A stretch of DNA of 64,000 bases from Streptomyces canus (GCF_030816965.1 NZ_JAUSYQ010000002.1:868001-932000), one strand, 5' to 3'. Positions 26,277-35,269 are shown, numbered from the stretch's first letter. Made by a program: numbers and translations. Notes: generated by a model from the sequence alone, not told the origin.

Positions 26277-27431
26277 TCACCTGCACGAGGACCTGCCGGG
26301 AGAGACGTGGCCGGGCCAGACCCCCGTCTCCAGCAGTGAGGCGATCGCCGCCGTGTACGGCTCGATGTCCAGGCCCTGCTCGGCCAGCCACGCGTCCGAG
26401 TAGTACTTGTCCAGGTACCGGTCGCCGGGGTCACAGAGCAGGGTGACGACGCTCCCCCGGCGTCCTTCGGCCACCATCTCGGCGATGATCTTCAGCGCGC
26501 TCCACAGTCCGGTGCCGGTCGAGCCGCCCGCCCTGCGGCCGATGGTCCGCTCCAGGGCGCGGACGGCGGCCACGCTGGCCGCGTCCGGGACCTTCATCAT
26601 GCGGTCGATCGACCCGGGCACGAAGCTCGGCTCCATGCGCGGCCGGCCGATGCCCTCGATGCGCGAGCCGCAGTCGCATGTGACGTCCGGATCGCCGGTG
26701 GTCCAGCCCTCGAAGAAACAGGAGTTCTCGGGATCGGCCACACAGATGCGGGTGTCGTGCTGCATGTAGTGGACGTATCGGGCGATGGTCGCCGAGGTGC
26801 CTCCGGTGCCGGCCGTGGCGACGATCCACGCGGGCTCCGGGAAACGCTCCAACTCCAGTTGGCGGAAGATGGATTCGGCGATGTTGTTGTTGCCGCGCCA
26901 GTCCGTGGCCCGTTCCGCGTAGGTGAACTGGTCCATGTAGTGGCCGCCGGTCTCCACCGCGAGGCGGGCGGACTCCTCGTACATCGTGCGCGGGTCGTCG
27001 ACGAAGTGGCACCGGCCTCCGTGGAACTCGATGAGGCGGATCTTCTCGGCGCTCGTCGTGCGCGGCATGACCGCGATGAAGGGCACGCCGATCAGCTTGG
27101 CGAAGTACGCCTCGGACACGGCCGTGGAGCCGCTGGACGCCTCGATCACCGGGCGTCCCGGCCGGATCCAGCCATTGCACAGGCCGTAGAGGAAGAGCGA
27201 GCGGGCGAGCCGGTGCTTGAGGCTGCCGGTCGGGTGGGTCGACTCGTCCTTGAGGTACAGGTCGATGCCCCACATCTCCGGGAGCGGGAAGCGCAGAAGG
27301 TGTGTGTCGGCCGAGCGGTTGGCGTCGGCCTGGACCTTGCGGACGGCTTCTTTCAGCCAGCCGCGATAGGCGGTGTCGCTGCGGTCGATATCGAGGGTGT
27401 CGCCGGTCCGGGTCTGCTGAGGGGTGCTCAC
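26277..27431 (-). CDS. PLP-dependent cysteine synthase/desulfhydrase-family enzyme (Cds1-like)
   Basis: A 384-residue fold-type II PLP enzyme. Lys72 in [11 protein letters not shown] is the Schiff-base lysine, [10 protein letters not shown] binds the carboxylate, and [14 protein letters not shown] is the phosphate-binding loop. A C-terminal extension (about 345-384) follows the catalytic core. The sequence resembles mycobacterial Cds1 (Rv3684), which releases H2S from cysteine, more than it does biosynthetic CysK. It could therefore degrade rather than make cysteine; this is a family inference. The GTG at 27431 follows TTAGGAG. Confidence 0.85.
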   Translation of the reverse strand: MSTPQQTRTGDTLDIDRSDTAYRGWLKEAVRKVQADANRSADTHLLRFPLPEMWGIDLYLKDESTHPTGSLKHRLARSLFLYGLCNGWIRPGRPVIEASSGSTAVSEAYFAKLIGVPFIAVMPRTTSAEKIRLIEFHGGRCHFVDDPRTMYEESARLAVETGGHYMDQFTYAERATDWRGNNNIAESIFRQLELERFPEPAWIVATAGTGGTSATIARYVHYMQHDTRICVADPENSCFFEGWTTGDPDVTCDCGSRIEGIGRPRMEPSFVPGSIDRMMKVPDAASVAAVRALERTIGRRAGGSTGTGLWSALKIIAEMVAEGRRGSVVTLLCDPGDRYLDKYYSDAWLAEQGLDIEPYTAAIASLLETGVWPGHVSPGRSSCR

Positions 27432-27779
27432 GGCGGGGCTCCTAACACTTCGCGCCGACGGCGCGTCGCGCGGCCGATGGGTCGATCATAGACACCTTCC
27501 GCACGCTTCTCACCTGCATAAACACACCTTTGAGAGCCCCAAAGGCACCCCTGGGGTCACAACGGAACGCGGCCACGGGGGCGCATTCGGACGAGTGCTC
27601 CGGGCACCCCCGGCGAGAAGTCATGCGCACTGGTGCTGGACGCCCGTGGCGGGCAGACTGCACCGGACGGGACGGATGTCTCGCACGGGGGCGCACACTG
27701 GATCACGACAGGAGCCGGCTCTCGGCCCACGCGGGAGCGACGGGCCGGCACACCGACGCTCACAAGGGGGCGGGGCGGC
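27432..27779. other. Divergent intergenic region, 348 bp
   Basis: Lies between the Cds1-like gene (minus) and the small gene at 27780 (plus). On the minus strand TATGAT at 27485-27490 is a good -10 hexamer for the Cds1-like gene, but no matching -35 is seen. An A/T-richer island (27505-27540) around it supports a promoter. The rest shows no open frame with a ribosome binding site and no clear palindrome. Confidence 0.35.
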
Positions 27780-28103
27780 ATGGCGGAGCCGGAGTTCACG
27801 GCTACGGGCGTGCGGATCGGGAAGAGGCTGCGCTCGCTCACCCGGGCCGGTCAGGTCCGGATCAACGACGGCCGACTGGAACTGCTCACCAGTTACGGAA
27901 GCGAGATCGACAGCGCACCCGTGCAGGCGGTGCGCGCGTCCAAGCCCTGGTTCGCGGCGGACGACCGGGCCCTCGCGGACCTCAACGGCAACCGGTATCT
28001 GCTGACCCTGGGCGATCACGATCCCGCTCCTGGCGAGCCGGGGCCGCCCGCCGCACGCCGGTTCATCGAGGCCGTACGCAGGGCTGCGGGTCGTAGGGGC
28101 TGA
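27780..28103 (+). CDS. Small conserved hypothetical protein, beta-rich
   Basis: A 107-residue cytosolic protein. Alternating strands (GVRIGKRLRSL, QVRINDGRLELLTS, RALADLNGNRYLLTLGD) suggest a small PH-like or barrel fold, followed by a C-terminal helix PAARRFIEAVRRAAGRRG. I do not recognise a named family. The ATG at 27780 has a good AAGGGGG ribosome binding site. It precedes the anti-sigma-type ATPase by 186 bp. Confidence 0.7.
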   Translation: MAEPEFTATGVRIGKRLRSLTRAGQVRINDGRLELLTSYGSEIDSAPVQAVRASKPWFAADDRALADLNGNRYLLTLGDHDPAPGEPGPPAARRFIEAVRRAAGRRG

Positions 28104-28289
28104 GTCATCGCGAGTTGCGGTACCTCACCTCCTGAGTCACTCTGATCTCACATCACTCTGGGTTAACCGGCGATCACGCTGCGAACCAGCCCGCCGGGCA
28201 CTACAGCAGGCGGCCGTTTTCACGCAGGCACCTGCTGGATCGATCCGAACTCCGTGTTCTTCCGGACCTCACGTCGGGGAGTCGCAGCC

Positions 28290-28811
28290 GTGATCAGTTA
28301 TCCGAGCAGGCACTGCACGGTGGAGCTTCAAGCCCTGCCGTCGCGGATCGGCCAGGTCCGCAGAATCCTTTCGGCGCAGTTGCGCTACTGGCATATGGAT
28401 CCCCTCATAGACCGGGCCGTGCTCGGTGTGACGGAGCTGTTGACCAACGTCCACCGTCATGCCCAGCCCGACAAGACGTGCACCGTGGAGATCGAGCTGC
28501 TGCTCGACCGGCTCACGGTCTCGGTGCACGACCACGACCCGCGTCTGCCGGTCGTGGCCGACATCAAGGACACCGAGCCGCTCGCCACGTGCGGGCGGGG
28601 GCTCGCGATGGTCGCCGCGGTCAGCGAGAGCTGGGGCGTGCGGCCGGAGGGCGAGTCGGGGAAGGCCGTGTGGTTCACCCTGCCGACACCCTCCGCCGCG
28701 CGGCCACAGCGGCGCACCGTTCTTGACAAGACCGCGCTCAGGTACGCGGAGGTGCGGGTCGACGGCCGCAGGCCCGAACACGCTCCCGCCCGGTCCGCCG
28801 TTGCCGGCTGA
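28290..28811 (+). CDS. Anti-sigma-type histidine-kinase-like ATPase (HATPase_c)
   Basis: A 173-residue RsbW/SpoIIAB-like single-domain protein. The N box is VLGVTELLTNVHRHA (about 47-61), and the ATP-lid glycine motifs are VHDHDPRLPVV and CGRGLAMVAAVSESWGVRPE (about 107-126). VWFTLP ends the GHKL fold, and a basic tail of about 40 residues follows. Streptomyces encode dozens of these small ATPases, many orphans with no linked sigma factor, as here. The GTG at 28290 follows GGGGAG. The partner is unknown. Confidence 0.88.
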   Translation: MISYPSRHCTVELQALPSRIGQVRRILSAQLRYWHMDPLIDRAVLGVTELLTNVHRHAQPDKTCTVEIELLLDRLTVSVHDHDPRLPVVADIKDTEPLATCGRGLAMVAAVSESWGVRPEGESGKAVWFTLPTPSAARPQRRTVLDKTALRYAEVRVDGRRPEHAPARSAVAG

Positions 28812-28908
28812 CCGGGCGGTGACGACTGCTCTTTTCGCTCGTTCGCCCGCGGGGCGCTTTCAGCCGGTGCCGGGACGACGATCGTGCTCGGCCGTTCGGG
28901 CCTGCACG

Positions 28909-28931
28909 CTCCCCCAGAGGGGGTACCCCCA
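28909..28931. repeat. 23-bp G/C palindromic repeat, copy 1 (intergenic)
   Basis: Composed of CTCCCCCAGAGGGGG followed by TACCCCCA: two overlapping inverted repeats sharing the central G5 run. It differs from the copy in alkB (42439-42461) at one base (T versus C). This copy lies between two genes in non-coding sequence. Confidence 0.8.
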
Positions 28932-29013
28932 GTCGTCCCGGCACCGGCGCGCCCCTCCGGCTCACTCGCGGCCGGCGCGCCGGCGCAGTGGGTGTGCGGG
29001 GGGCCCTTGCCCG

Positions 29014-31575
29014 TCACTCGGCGGCGATCGCCCGCAGTACGTCCAGACGGGCCGCGCGCCGAGCCGGGCGCAGTCCTGCGAGGGCTCCCGCGGCGAGGCC
29101 CACCAGGGCCACCACCCCGAGTTGCAGGGGCGGCATCGCGAAGGCGAAGGCGCTGTCGCTCGCGCCGTCCGAGGCCTCGACCAGGACCCAGCCGAGGAAG
29201 GCGCCGAGGGCGAGTCCGCCGACCGTGCCGAAGGCGGCGACCAGGAGGGACTCCCAGCGGACCATGGAGCGGAGCTGGGACCGGGTCTGGCCCACGGCCC
29301 TCAGCAGACCCAGTTCCCGGGTGCGCTCGTGGATCGCCAGGGTCAGCGTGTTGGCGATGCCCAGCAGGGCGATGAGGACCGCGAGGGCGAGCAACGCGTA
29401 GACCAGGGTGAGCATCATGTCGATGCCGCCGGCCGAGGACTGTGCGTACTCGTCGCGGGTCTGCACCTCGGGATCGCCGTACCGCGCCGCCACCTTCTCC
29501 ACCGCCGCCTTGCCCGCGTCGGTGCTCACACCGTCCTTGAAGGAGACCGCGACGAGCGTGTCGGAGTCCTGCGTGCGGTGCGGGGCCCAGGCCGCGCGGG
29601 TGATGACGTAGTCCCCCGCCAGCTCGGACTGCCCGTAGACCGCGCGGACCGTGAAGGTGTCCTTCACACCGTCGGTGAAGGTCAGACGAGCCTTGTCGCC
29701 GGTCGTGAGGCCCTGCTTCTCCGCTTCCTTCTCGGTGATGGCGACGCCGTCGGTGCCGAGGTCGCTCAGTGAACCCCGGACCTTGCCGAGGTCGAAGGTG
29801 CGTTCCAGTGCGAGCGGGTCGGTGACGGTCAACGCGCGCCCCTTGCCGTCGACCTCGGCGACACCGCGACCGAGGCCCACGGCCGTGTCCACCTCGGGCA
29901 GTTGCTGGACCGCTCCGGCGAGCCGTGGGCTGAGGCCGCTGCCGCCCGCGCCGAACGAGGGGGTGCTGACGGCGACGTCGCCCGCGAAGGACCGGGACAC
30001 GGTCTGGTCCATGGTGGCCTTCAGGGACGCTCCGAACACCGTGAACAGGGAGACCACGGACACGCCGATCATCAGCGCGCTCGCGGTGGCGGCGGTTCGC
30101 CTGGGGCTGCGCAGGGCGTTGCGCCGGGCGAGGGAGCCGGTGACTCCGCGGAGCCGGTCGAGGGGGCTCCCGATGACCCGTACGGCTGTCGTGGAGGCGA
30201 CCGGGCCGAGGACCACGAACGCGGCCAGGGCCGTCACGGAACCGGCTCCCGCGAGCCAGATGGACGGCGAGACCAGGACGCCGGTGAGCGTCACGGCCAC
30301 CGCGAGTGCCGCCAGTCCCCCGCCGATGACGGCTCGGACCCGGGATGCGCCCGACTGGTCGACGGCCGTCTCGCGCAGTGCGGCGAGCGGTGCGGTGCGG
30401 CCCGCACGTACGGCGGGCAGCAGCGCGGAGCCCAGGCAGACGATGATGCCGACCGCCAGCGGCAGCGTCATCGACAGCACGCCGATCACCAAGTCGCCCT
30501 CGGGGAAGGGGAATCCGATCGCCGGGAACAGCGCCTGGAGCCCGGCGGCGATGCCGATGCCGCCCACGAGGCCCGCGGCCGACGCGGTCACCGCGACCAG
30601 GCTCGCCTCGGTCAGGGTGGATGCCGTGACCTGACGGCGGGAGGCACCGAGAGCCCGCAACAGGGCGTTCTCGCGGGTGCGTTGGGCCACGACGATCGCG
30701 AAGGTGTTGTGGATGGAGAAGGTCGCGACCAGGAGGGCCACGCCCGAGAAGACCAGCAGGAAGGTCGTGAAGATGTCCAGGAACTGGCTGGAGATCATAT
30801 CGGTGTTCTCTTCGGTCGACTCCTGACCGGTGATCGCCTCGACACCTCCGGGCAGCACGGGAGTCAACCGGTCGACGAGCTCCTGCTGACCGACGCCGGG
30901 ACCCGCGCGCACCTGGATGCTCGACGCCTCCCCGGGCCCGGCCGTGAGGTACTTCTCGGCGTCGGACAGAGTCATGCCGGTGAAGGTCACCTGGGCCATG
31001 CCGTCCTCGCCGCCGAAGGTCGCGAGGCCGACGATCGTCACCTCGACGGGGTCGGGCGTACGCAGGATCGTCGTGTCGCCGATCCTCAGATCGCCCCGCT
31101 CGGCGGTGCCGCGGTTGACCACGACCTCGCCGGACTTCTTCGGTGCACGGCCTTCGGCGAGTCGGTAGGGGTTGAGCTCGGGGTCGTCGATCCAGTTGCC
31201 GGCCAGGGTGGGTGGGCCCTGGCCGCCGATGGGCTTGCCGTCGGCGCCGATCAACTGGCCCGCCCCCTGGATGTCGGGGGCGGCCGCCGCGACACCGGGG
31301 ACCTGCTCGAGGGTCTTGACCAGGTCGGTGTCGACCGGCTCGCGCACCCCCTGGCTCTCCCCCGGCGTGGTGATGGCCTCGGCACTGCGGACCACGGCGT
31401 CGGTGCCGCTGGTCGCGTTGCCGAACACGGTGTCGAAACCGGCGCGGAGCGTGTCGCCCATGACGAGCGTCCCGGCGAGGAACGCCACGCCGAGGAACAC
31501 CGCGAGGAAGGTCCCGGCGAAGCGCCGCTTGTGGGCGCGCAGGGAGGACATGCTCAGCCGTACGGAGGCGTTCAT
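29014..31575 (-). CDS. FtsX-type (MacB-like) ABC transporter permease
   Basis: An 853-residue permease with a duplicated FtsX unit. The N-terminal helix (about 17-37) precedes a large extracytoplasmic domain (about 40-250). A three-helix FtsX block follows at about 265-420 with the typical REN(A)LLRALGASRRQV loop. A second half repeats this: helix at about 480, outer domain about 510-720, and a final three-helix block with ERTRELGLLRAVGQTRSQLR. Such transporters move lipids, lipoproteins or peptides, or act as mechanical signal devices. Its ATG overlaps the ATPase stop by 4 bp (ATGA), so the pair is translationally coupled. Confidence 0.92.
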   Translation of the reverse strand: MNASVRLSMSSLRAHKRRFAGTFLAVFLGVAFLAGTLVMGDTLRAGFDTVFGNATSGTDAVVRSAEAITTPGESQGVREPVDTDLVKTLEQVPGVAAAAPDIQGAGQLIGADGKPIGGQGPPTLAGNWIDDPELNPYRLAEGRAPKKSGEVVVNRGTAERGDLRIGDTTILRTPDPVEVTIVGLATFGGEDGMAQVTFTGMTLSDAEKYLTAGPGEASSIQVRAGPGVGQQELVDRLTPVLPGGVEAITGQESTEENTDMISSQFLDIFTTFLLVFSGVALLVATFSIHNTFAIVVAQRTRENALLRALGASRRQVTASTLTEASLVAVTASAAGLVGGIGIAAGLQALFPAIGFPFPEGDLVIGVLSMTLPLAVGIIVCLGSALLPAVRAGRTAPLAALRETAVDQSGASRVRAVIGGGLAALAVAVTLTGVLVSPSIWLAGAGSVTALAAFVVLGPVASTTAVRVIGSPLDRLRGVTGSLARRNALRSPRRTAATASALMIGVSVVSLFTVFGASLKATMDQTVSRSFAGDVAVSTPSFGAGGSGLSPRLAGAVQQLPEVDTAVGLGRGVAEVDGKGRALTVTDPLALERTFDLGKVRGSLSDLGTDGVAITEKEAEKQGLTTGDKARLTFTDGVKDTFTVRAVYGQSELAGDYVITRAAWAPHRTQDSDTLVAVSFKDGVSTDAGKAAVEKVAARYGDPEVQTRDEYAQSSAGGIDMMLTLVYALLALAVLIALLGIANTLTLAIHERTRELGLLRAVGQTRSQLRSMVRWESLLVAAFGTVGGLALGAFLGWVLVEASDGASDSAFAFAMPPLQLGVVALVGLAAGALAGLRPARRAARLDVLRAIAAE

Positions 31576-32330
31576 GAGGGCACCTCGAAGGCCTTCAGAC
31601 GGTCCAGGACCCGGTCGGCGGTGGGGGACTCCATACGGTCCACCAGGCGCCCGTCGGCGAGGAAGACGACCTCGTCGGCGTGGGCGGCGGCGACCGGGTC
31701 GTGGGTGACCATGACGACCGTGCGGCCCGTCTGGCGCACGGTGCTGCCGAGGAGGCCGAGGACCTCACCGCCGGAGCGGGAGTCGAGGTTCCCGGTGGGC
31801 TCGTCGGCGAAGACGACGTCCGGGCGGCCGACGAACGCTCGGGCCACGGCGACGCGTTGCTGCTGTCCACCGGACAGCTCGGCCGGCCGGTGCCGGAGCC
31901 GGTCGCGCAGGCCGACGACCTCGATCAGCGCGTCGATCCACTCCGGGTCACCCTTGCCTCCCGCGAGGTCCAGCGGCAGCCTGATGTTCTCCTCGACGCT
32001 CAGCGTCGGCACCAGGTTGAACGCCTGGAAGACGAAGCCGACGCGGTCCCGGCGCAGCAGGGTCAGACGGCGGTCGTCGAGCGAGCCGAGGTCGGTTTCG
32101 CCGATGTAGGAGGCGCCCTCGGTGAGCGTGTCGAGGCCGGCCGCGCAGTGCATGAGGGTGGATTTGCCGGAGCCCGAGGGCCCCATGATCGCGGTGAACC
32201 GGCCGGCCGGAAAGTCGACGCTCACCCCGTCCAGGGCCCGCACCCCGGTGTCACCGCTGCCGTACACCTTCACGGCGTCGACCACCCGGGCGGCCGGCAG
32301 CGTCCTCGTCGAGGCGGTCGTGGCGGTCAT
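31572..32330 (-). CDS. ABC transporter ATPase (LolD/MacB type)
   Basis: A 252-residue ATP-binding subunit. Walker A is GPSGSGKSTL (about 51-60), the Q-loop FVFQAFNLVPTLSVEENI is the LolD/MacB variant, the signature is LSGGQQQRVAVARA, and Walker B is VVFADEPTGNLD followed by the H-loop VTHDPVAA. It drives the adjacent FtsX-type permease. The gene overlaps its neighbours by 4 bp on each side, giving the operon SHOCT-ATPase-permease. Confidence 0.94.
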   Translation of the reverse strand: MTATTASTRTLPAARVVDAVKVYGSGDTGVRALDGVSVDFPAGRFTAIMGPSGSGKSTLMHCAAGLDTLTEGASYIGETDLGSLDDRRLTLLRRDRVGFVFQAFNLVPTLSVEENIRLPLDLAGGKGDPEWIDALIEVVGLRDRLRHRPAELSGGQQQRVAVARAFVGRPDVVFADEPTGNLDSRSGGEVLGLLGSTVRQTGRTVVMVTHDPVAAAHADEVVFLADGRLVDRMESPTADRVLDRLKAFEVPS

Positions 32331-32620
32331 GCTGCACCGCCGTTGCCCGCCGCACGGCCGAACTGCTCGTCCAGGACGGACAGCCGGCGCCAGTACTCGT
32401 CCTCGTCGATGTCACCGGAGGCGAAGCGGCGGCCGAGCATGGCGATCGGTGAGTCGCCGGAGGGGCCGGCGTCGGCCATGGCGCGCCACGGTCCGCGGCG
32501 GCCGCGCCAGACGGTGCGGCGCAGGACGGTGACGACGCCGAGCACGACGGCCGCCCAGATCAGCGGGAAGAAGAGGATCCACGGGCCGGGGCCGCCGTCC
32601 CAGTGCGCGAGTGTCTGCAT
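32327..32620 (-). CDS. Small SHOCT-domain membrane protein
   Basis: A 97-residue protein with one membrane helix (about 13-35, WILFFPLIWAAVVLGVVTVL) and a C-terminal SHOCT motif, SPIAMLGRRFASGDIDEDEY followed by WRRLSVL (about 57-84). SHOCT modules are short oligomerisation or binding helices. Being the first gene of the ABC operon and coupled to the ATPase, it may be an accessory subunit. The ATG at 32620 follows AAGGAGATGA. Confidence 0.88.
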   Translation of the reverse strand: MQTLAHWDGGPGPWILFFPLIWAAVVLGVVTVLRRTVWRGRRGPWRAMADAGPSGDSPIAMLGRRFASGDIDEDEYWRRLSVLDEQFGRAAGNGGAA

Positions 32621-32749
32621 CTTGAGTCATCTCCTTGGTGCGTCTTGGCGTGATGACTCGAGACTGGCTCCGGAGAGGGGGCCGGGTCGTCGTACGGACA
32701 GCGGCAGTGCGGATACCTCCTGGGGAGTACGAGAATTGGCCTCGACTTC

Positions 32750-32769
32750 TGTAACTACTAGTATGTACA
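32750..32769. promoter_or_regulatory. Imperfect palindrome TGTAACTACTAGTATGTACA (candidate TetR operator)
   Basis: Sixteen of 20 positions are dyad-symmetric around ACTAGT, in the divergent gap between the SHOCT-ABC operon and the TetR-type gene and ending 8 bp before the TetR start codon. Position and symmetry suit autorepression by the TetR protein. Confidence 0.6.
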
Positions 32770-32777
32770 GTGAGCGC

Positions 32778-33341
32778 ATGAGCACCTCGGACCGACTGAT
32801 CGAGTCCACCCGTGAGCTGCTGTGGGAGCGCGGCTATGTGGGGACCAGCCCCAAGGCGATCCTGGAGCGCGCGGGGGCCGGACAGGGCAGCATGTACCAC
32901 CACTTCAAGGGCAAGCCCGACCTCGCCCTGGCCGCGATCCGGCGGACCGCCGAGGACTTGCGGGCCACCGCGGAGGGAGTACTCGGCGGGCCCGGCACGC
33001 CGTATGAGCGCATCGAGGCGTATCTGCGGCGTGAGCGGGACGTGCTGCGCGGTTGCCCGATCGGCCGACTGACGATGGACCCGGACGTCATCGCCAGCGA
33101 CGAACTGCGCGCGCCCGTCGACGAGACGATCGACTGGATCCGTGAGCGCATCGCCGGGATCGTCGAAGAGGGCAAGGAACAGGGCCAGTTCGCGTCCTCG
33201 CTGGACGGCGAGGAGATCGCGGCGACCGTTCTCGCGACGGTCCAGGGCGGCTATGTCCTCGCCCGCGCGTCCGGCTCGCCCGCCGCGTTCGACACGGGCG
33301 TGCGGGGTCTGCTCTCGCTGCTCACACCACCATCGTCGTAA
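32778..33341 (+). CDS. TetR/AcrR-family transcriptional regulator
   Basis: A 187-residue regulator. The N-terminal helix-turn-helix is ERGYVGTSPKAILERAGAGQ then GSMYHHFKGKPDLALAAIRR (about 18-56), and the C-terminal ligand domain includes RGCPIGRLTMDPDVIASDEL, a pattern seen in the YxaF/LmrA-like C-terminal class. It is divergent from the SHOCT-ABC operon and is followed after 14 bp by the cupin, DUF4865 and phosphotriesterase genes, so it probably controls both arms. The ATG at 32778 was preferred; an ATG at 32763 lies inside the candidate operator. Confidence 0.9.
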   Translation: MSTSDRLIESTRELLWERGYVGTSPKAILERAGAGQGSMYHHFKGKPDLALAAIRRTAEDLRATAEGVLGGPGTPYERIEAYLRRERDVLRGCPIGRLTMDPDVIASDELRAPVDETIDWIRERIAGIVEEGKEQGQFASSLDGEEIAATVLATVQGGYVLARASGSPAAFDTGVRGLLSLLTPPSS

Positions 33342-33355
33342 GGGAGTCGACCCAC

Positions 33356-33750
33356 GTGCAGATCACCCGTCAGCGCCCGGAGACCCGGCAGGGGCCGGCC
33401 GAGAACTTCACGGGGACGGTGTGGCTCGACGAAGTCGCCGCGCCCGCCCCGCCGTCCCGGCTGCGGATGTTCAAATCCATTTCGCGCCCGGCGCCCACAC
33501 CGCATGGCACCGCCATCCGCACGGCCAGGTGCTGCATGTCCTGGAGGGCGAGGGGCTGGTGCAGCGCAGGGGCGGTGCCGCCGAGCCGATCCGCGCGGGT
33601 GACACGGTGTGGATCGAGCCGGGCGAGTGGCACTGGCACGGGGCCGGGCCGCGCACCTTCATGACCCATCTCGCGGTCGTCGAGGCCGCCGAGGACGGCA
33701 CGACCGCCGACTGGGGCGCGCACGTCGTCCGCGAGGACCACTCCGCCTGA
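33356..33750 (+). pseudogene. Cupin-domain gene with a single-base frameshift
   Basis: The GTG at 33356 has an AGGGAG ribosome binding site and reads ITRQRPETRQGPAENFTGTV to PSRLRMF. At about 33470-33478 the cupin sequence continues only in another frame: IHFAPGAHTAWHRHPHGQ, then EPIRAGDTVWIEPGEWHWHG, and ends at 33750. The metal-binding cupin motifs (HxH, later His) are all present in the second frame. One missing base near TTCAAATCC (for example AAC read as AA) explains the break. It may be a true mutation or a sequencing error. Uninterrupted, it would be a 131-residue single-domain cupin, translationally close to its neighbours. Confidence 0.8.
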
Positions 33751-33761
33751 GGAGGCATCCG

Positions 33762-34346
33762 ATGCACGCCATGCAGTACGAGCTCACGCTGCCCGCCGAC
33801 TACGACATGGCCGTCATCCGCGCCCGGGTGGCCCGGATCGGGCATCTGCTGGACGACTGGGAGGGGCTCGGCTTCAAGACGTATCTGATGCGCGAGCGCG
33901 GGGTGAACGGCTCGCCCGTCAACCAGTACGCCCCCTTCTACCTCTGGGACACTGTGGAGGGCATGAACACCTTCCTCTGGGGAGGCCCCTTCCAGGGGCT
34001 CAGCAACGACTTCGGGCGACCGTCGGTGCGGCAGTGGACAGGTCTGTCGTACGAGGAGGGCGGCACCGTCGGCTCCCCCGCTCGGTCGGCGGTCCGCAGG
34101 CGTCAACCGGTGCCCGAGGGCGTGGAGTTGGCGGAGGTGATGGTGGAAGCGGTGGAGGAGACTGAGCGGCTGGCCGGGGAGGACGGCGCGCTGTTCGCGG
34201 CGGCCGCCGTGGACACGGCCCGCTGGGAGCTCGTGCACTTCTCGCTGTGGGCGCACGAAGCACCGAAGGCGGACGGCGATCTGTTCGAGGTGCTGCACGT
34301 GTCGGCGCCGGGACGGGAGCGGCTGCCGCGGGGGCGTCAGTGGTGA
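33762..34346 (+). CDS. DUF4865 family protein
   Basis: A 194-residue protein with the DUF4865 features YELTLPADYDMAVIRARVAR at the start, then FKTYLMRERGVNGSPVNQYA, LWDTVEGMNTFLWGGPFQGL and FGRPSVRQW. The fold is probably ferredoxin-like and of monooxygenase/dimeric-barrel type, but no activity is known. DUF4865 genes commonly sit between a cupin and TetR genes, as here. The ATG follows GGAGGCATCCG. Its stop overlaps the phosphotriesterase start (GTGA). Confidence 0.85.
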   Translation: MHAMQYELTLPADYDMAVIRARVARIGHLLDDWEGLGFKTYLMRERGVNGSPVNQYAPFYLWDTVEGMNTFLWGGPFQGLSNDFGRPSVRQWTGLSYEEGGTVGSPARSAVRRRQPVPEGVELAEVMVEAVEETERLAGEDGALFAAAAVDTARWELVHFSLWAHEAPKADGDLFEVLHVSAPGRERLPRGRQW

Positions 34347-35263
34347 GCGCGGTCGCGGTCCGTACGGTGGCCGGGGACGTCCCCGCCGAGGCGCTCGGCG
34401 TGTGCGACGCGCACGACCATCTGTTCTTCGGCAGCCCCCGACTGCCGGGGCAGGAGCTGCGGAGCGTCCCGGCGGCGCGGGCCGAGCTGACGGCGTTCGC
34501 CGCGCAGGGCGGTGGCGCCGTGGTGCAGTGGACACCGTACGGGCTGGGCCGGCAGGCCGACGAGTTGCCGACGCTGTCACGGGAGACCGGGGTGCGGATC
34601 GTCGCCGCGACCGGGCTGCACCAGGCCGTCCACTACGACGACGCCACGCTCGCCGGGTTGCGCGGCCGGCTGGCCGACGTGTTCGTCACCGAACTGACGG
34701 AGGGCATCGGGCCGTCGGGGGTCCGCGCGGGGCTGATCAAGGTGGCGGGCGGGTTCCACGCGCTGGACGCGCACGCCCGCTGGACGATGGCCGCGGCGGC
34801 CGAGGCGCATCACGCGACAGGGGCGCCGATCGCCGTCCACCTGGAGCTGGGGACCGGTGCTCTGGACGTACTGGAGCTGCTGTGCGGGGAGTTGGGGGTG
34901 CCGCCGCAGCGCGTGATCCTCGGGCATCTCAACCGCTCCCCCGACTTCACGGTGCACCGCCAGGCCGCGGCGTCGGGCTGCTATCTCGCCTTCGACGGGC
35001 CCTCGCGCGCCCACCACGCCACGGACTGGCGCATGCCCGACGCGGTGCGGGAGCTCGCGGACGCCGGGCACGGCGACCGGCTGCTGCTCGGCGGCGACAC
35101 CACGACCGCGGCGGCCCGCTCGGTCAACGGCGGCCCGGGGATGCCGTATCTGTTACGCCGGGTGCGGCCGCGGCTCACAGCCGACCTGGGTGAGGAACTG
35201 GTGCGGCGCATCCTCGCCGACAACCCTGGCCGAGCCCTGGCCGTGGAGTGGAGCCGACCATGA
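34343..35263 (+). CDS. Phosphotriesterase-family metal-dependent hydrolase
   Basis: A 306-residue TIM-barrel hydrolase. The binuclear site is complete: HDH in VCDAHDHLFF (about 24-29), the carbamylated Lys in AGLIKVAGG, His in IAVHLELGTG and LGHLNRSPD, and the terminal Asp in LLLGGDTTT. Real substrates of the family include lactones and phosphotriesters; none can be assigned. Codon 271 is TTA (35153-35155), the rare bldA-dependent leucine codon, so translation may be limited to late growth. It is coupled to DUF4865 by a 4-bp overlap. Confidence 0.88.
   Translation: MSAVAVRTVAGDVPAEALGVCDAHDHLFFGSPRLPGQELRSVPAARAELTAFAAQGGGAVVQWTPYGLGRQADELPTLSRETGVRIVAATGLHQAVHYDDATLAGLRGRLADVFVTELTEGIGPSGVRAGLIKVAGGFHALDAHARWTMAAAAEAHHATGAPIAVHLELGTGALDVLELLCGELGVPPQRVILGHLNRSPDFTVHRQAAASGCYLAFDGPSRAHHATDWRMPDAVRELADAGHGDRLLLGGDTTTAAARSVNGGPGMPYLLRRVRPRLTADLGEELVRRILADNPGRALAVEWSRP
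35153..35155 (+). promoter_or_regulatory. TTA codon (bldA-dependent) in phosphotriesterase gene
   Basis: In-frame TTA in YLLRRVRP (CTG TTA). In Streptomyces TTA is read only by the bldA tRNA and marks developmental or secondary-metabolism control. I noticed no other in-frame TTA in this window, though this was not an exhaustive count. Confidence 0.7.
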
Positions 35264-35269
35264 CGCCGC

